A DNA stretch of 64,000 nucleotides, taken from contig JACAXG010000205.1 in assembly GCA_018881555.1 (NCBI GenBank), positions 62,001 to 126,000 of the forward strand. The letters are read 5' to 3'. The translations under genes and the position numbers were made by a program. The notes beneath the pieces were generated by a model. It had not been told where the DNA came from and made no database searches. It saw nothing but the letters and a program-made list of their open reading frames with translations. Below are positions 63,554 through 64,000 of the stretch, one piece after another (within the stretch, counting starts at the first letter, position 1; each line of letters opens with the position of its first letter). This DNA is from Amblyornis subalaris. Its lineage: Eukaryota > Chordata > Aves > Passeriformes > Ptilonorhynchidae.

Positions 63554-64000
63554 TACCTTTGCAGATATAGTAGAAGAGTCACATCCTAGAAATGTGCCAC
63601 ATCTTAAGCTGTTTGTACATACACTGTTGTAAAAAACCTACCATGCATGCCCTTCAGATGAAGCTTGAGGCTGGCTCTTCTTGGATAAGAAGAGAGCCTC
63701 TTAGCGCTTCTAACTCCACAGAAAAGATAAAAGATCAACTTTGACACAGTTAGAACTATTGCAGATTGTGGTGTCTTTTAGAGAGGTATATGCCCAATTT
63801 AGATTGGCAGTAATTGCTGTGTATTTCCCCCAAAGTATGTATCCTGCTAAATACCTGGTTTTTTTCATGCCAGATACTGCTTGCACATATACTAGTACTG
63901 ATAGTATTATCTGAGTGACATGGACAACTCAATAAATGTTACCTATTTATTATGAAGAAGCATAAATGTGCAGCTTCTCTTACTTGTAATGAGCCGCAGC

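Larger units (their letters stand above)
50284..64000 (+). other. SEPTIN7: SEPTIN7 intron 2, continuing past the window edge
   Basis: From the donor at 50,284 to the end of the window I could not find the next septin exon, which should start by completing the P-loop (GESGLGKS) after a phase-1 junction. The intron is therefore at least 13.7 kb. It shows the same T-over-A and G-over-C excess as intron 1. Contents are a 27-bp minisatellite with an assembly gap, a small CR1 end near 61,950, an 11-bp perfect hairpin at 63,529, and a candidate in-frame micro-exon at 60,013-60,051. Confidence 0.75.

Overview
The window is vertebrate nuclear DNA, most likely from a bird. It is AT-rich and non-operonic, with long non-coding stretches, one classic CpG-island promoter and few interspersed repeats. 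The recognisable repeats are CR1-type LINE fragments with truncated 5' ends, typical of avian (more broadly sauropsid) genomes. Isolated single N bases and one 20-N gap show a draft assembly. No prokaryotic feature, CRISPR array, tRNA or rRNA was seen.

Layout. Positions 1 to about 31,500 look intergenic: no exon could be supported there. Landmarks are a CR1 fragment on the minus strand with an expanded microsatellite tail (11,517-12,545), a CT microsatellite (24,541-24,607), two GC-richer patches that could be conserved regulatory elements (17,880-18,330 and 27,180-27,530), and a second minus-strand CR1 (28,227-28,665). From about 31,530 to 33,110 lies a CpG island with GC-box, ETS-like and YY1-like motifs, a G-quadruplex-capable run, and a first exon ending in a start codon directly followed by a strong splice donor (ATGG|GTGAGT, donor at 32,363).

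The one gene that can be named is septin 7 (SEPTIN7) on the plus strand. Its identity rests on a 103-nt exon at 50,181-50,283 that encodes the septin 7 N-terminal segment just before the GTPase P-loop, flanked by good splice sites. The CpG island is its likely promoter. Intron 1 is then about 17.8 kb. Intron 2 runs off the right edge, so most of the GTPase domain and the coiled coil lie beyond the window. Introns contain a plus-strand CR1 (about 47,240-47,435), a 27-bp minisatellite broken by an assembly gap (54,065-54,299), a small CR1 end (about 61,948-61,985), and T/G-rich low-complexity tracts.

The most useful anomaly is that the obvious exon 1 (ending after ATGG, phase 1) does not join in frame to exon 2 (which opens in phase 0). 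Either an unseen exon, a different first exon, an indel in this assembly, or a non-AUG start must explain it. A second candidate is a 39-nt, phase-1/phase-1 possible cassette exon at 60,013-60,051 that would insert 13 residues immediately before the P-loop without breaking it. I found no convincing new multi-gene system in this window.
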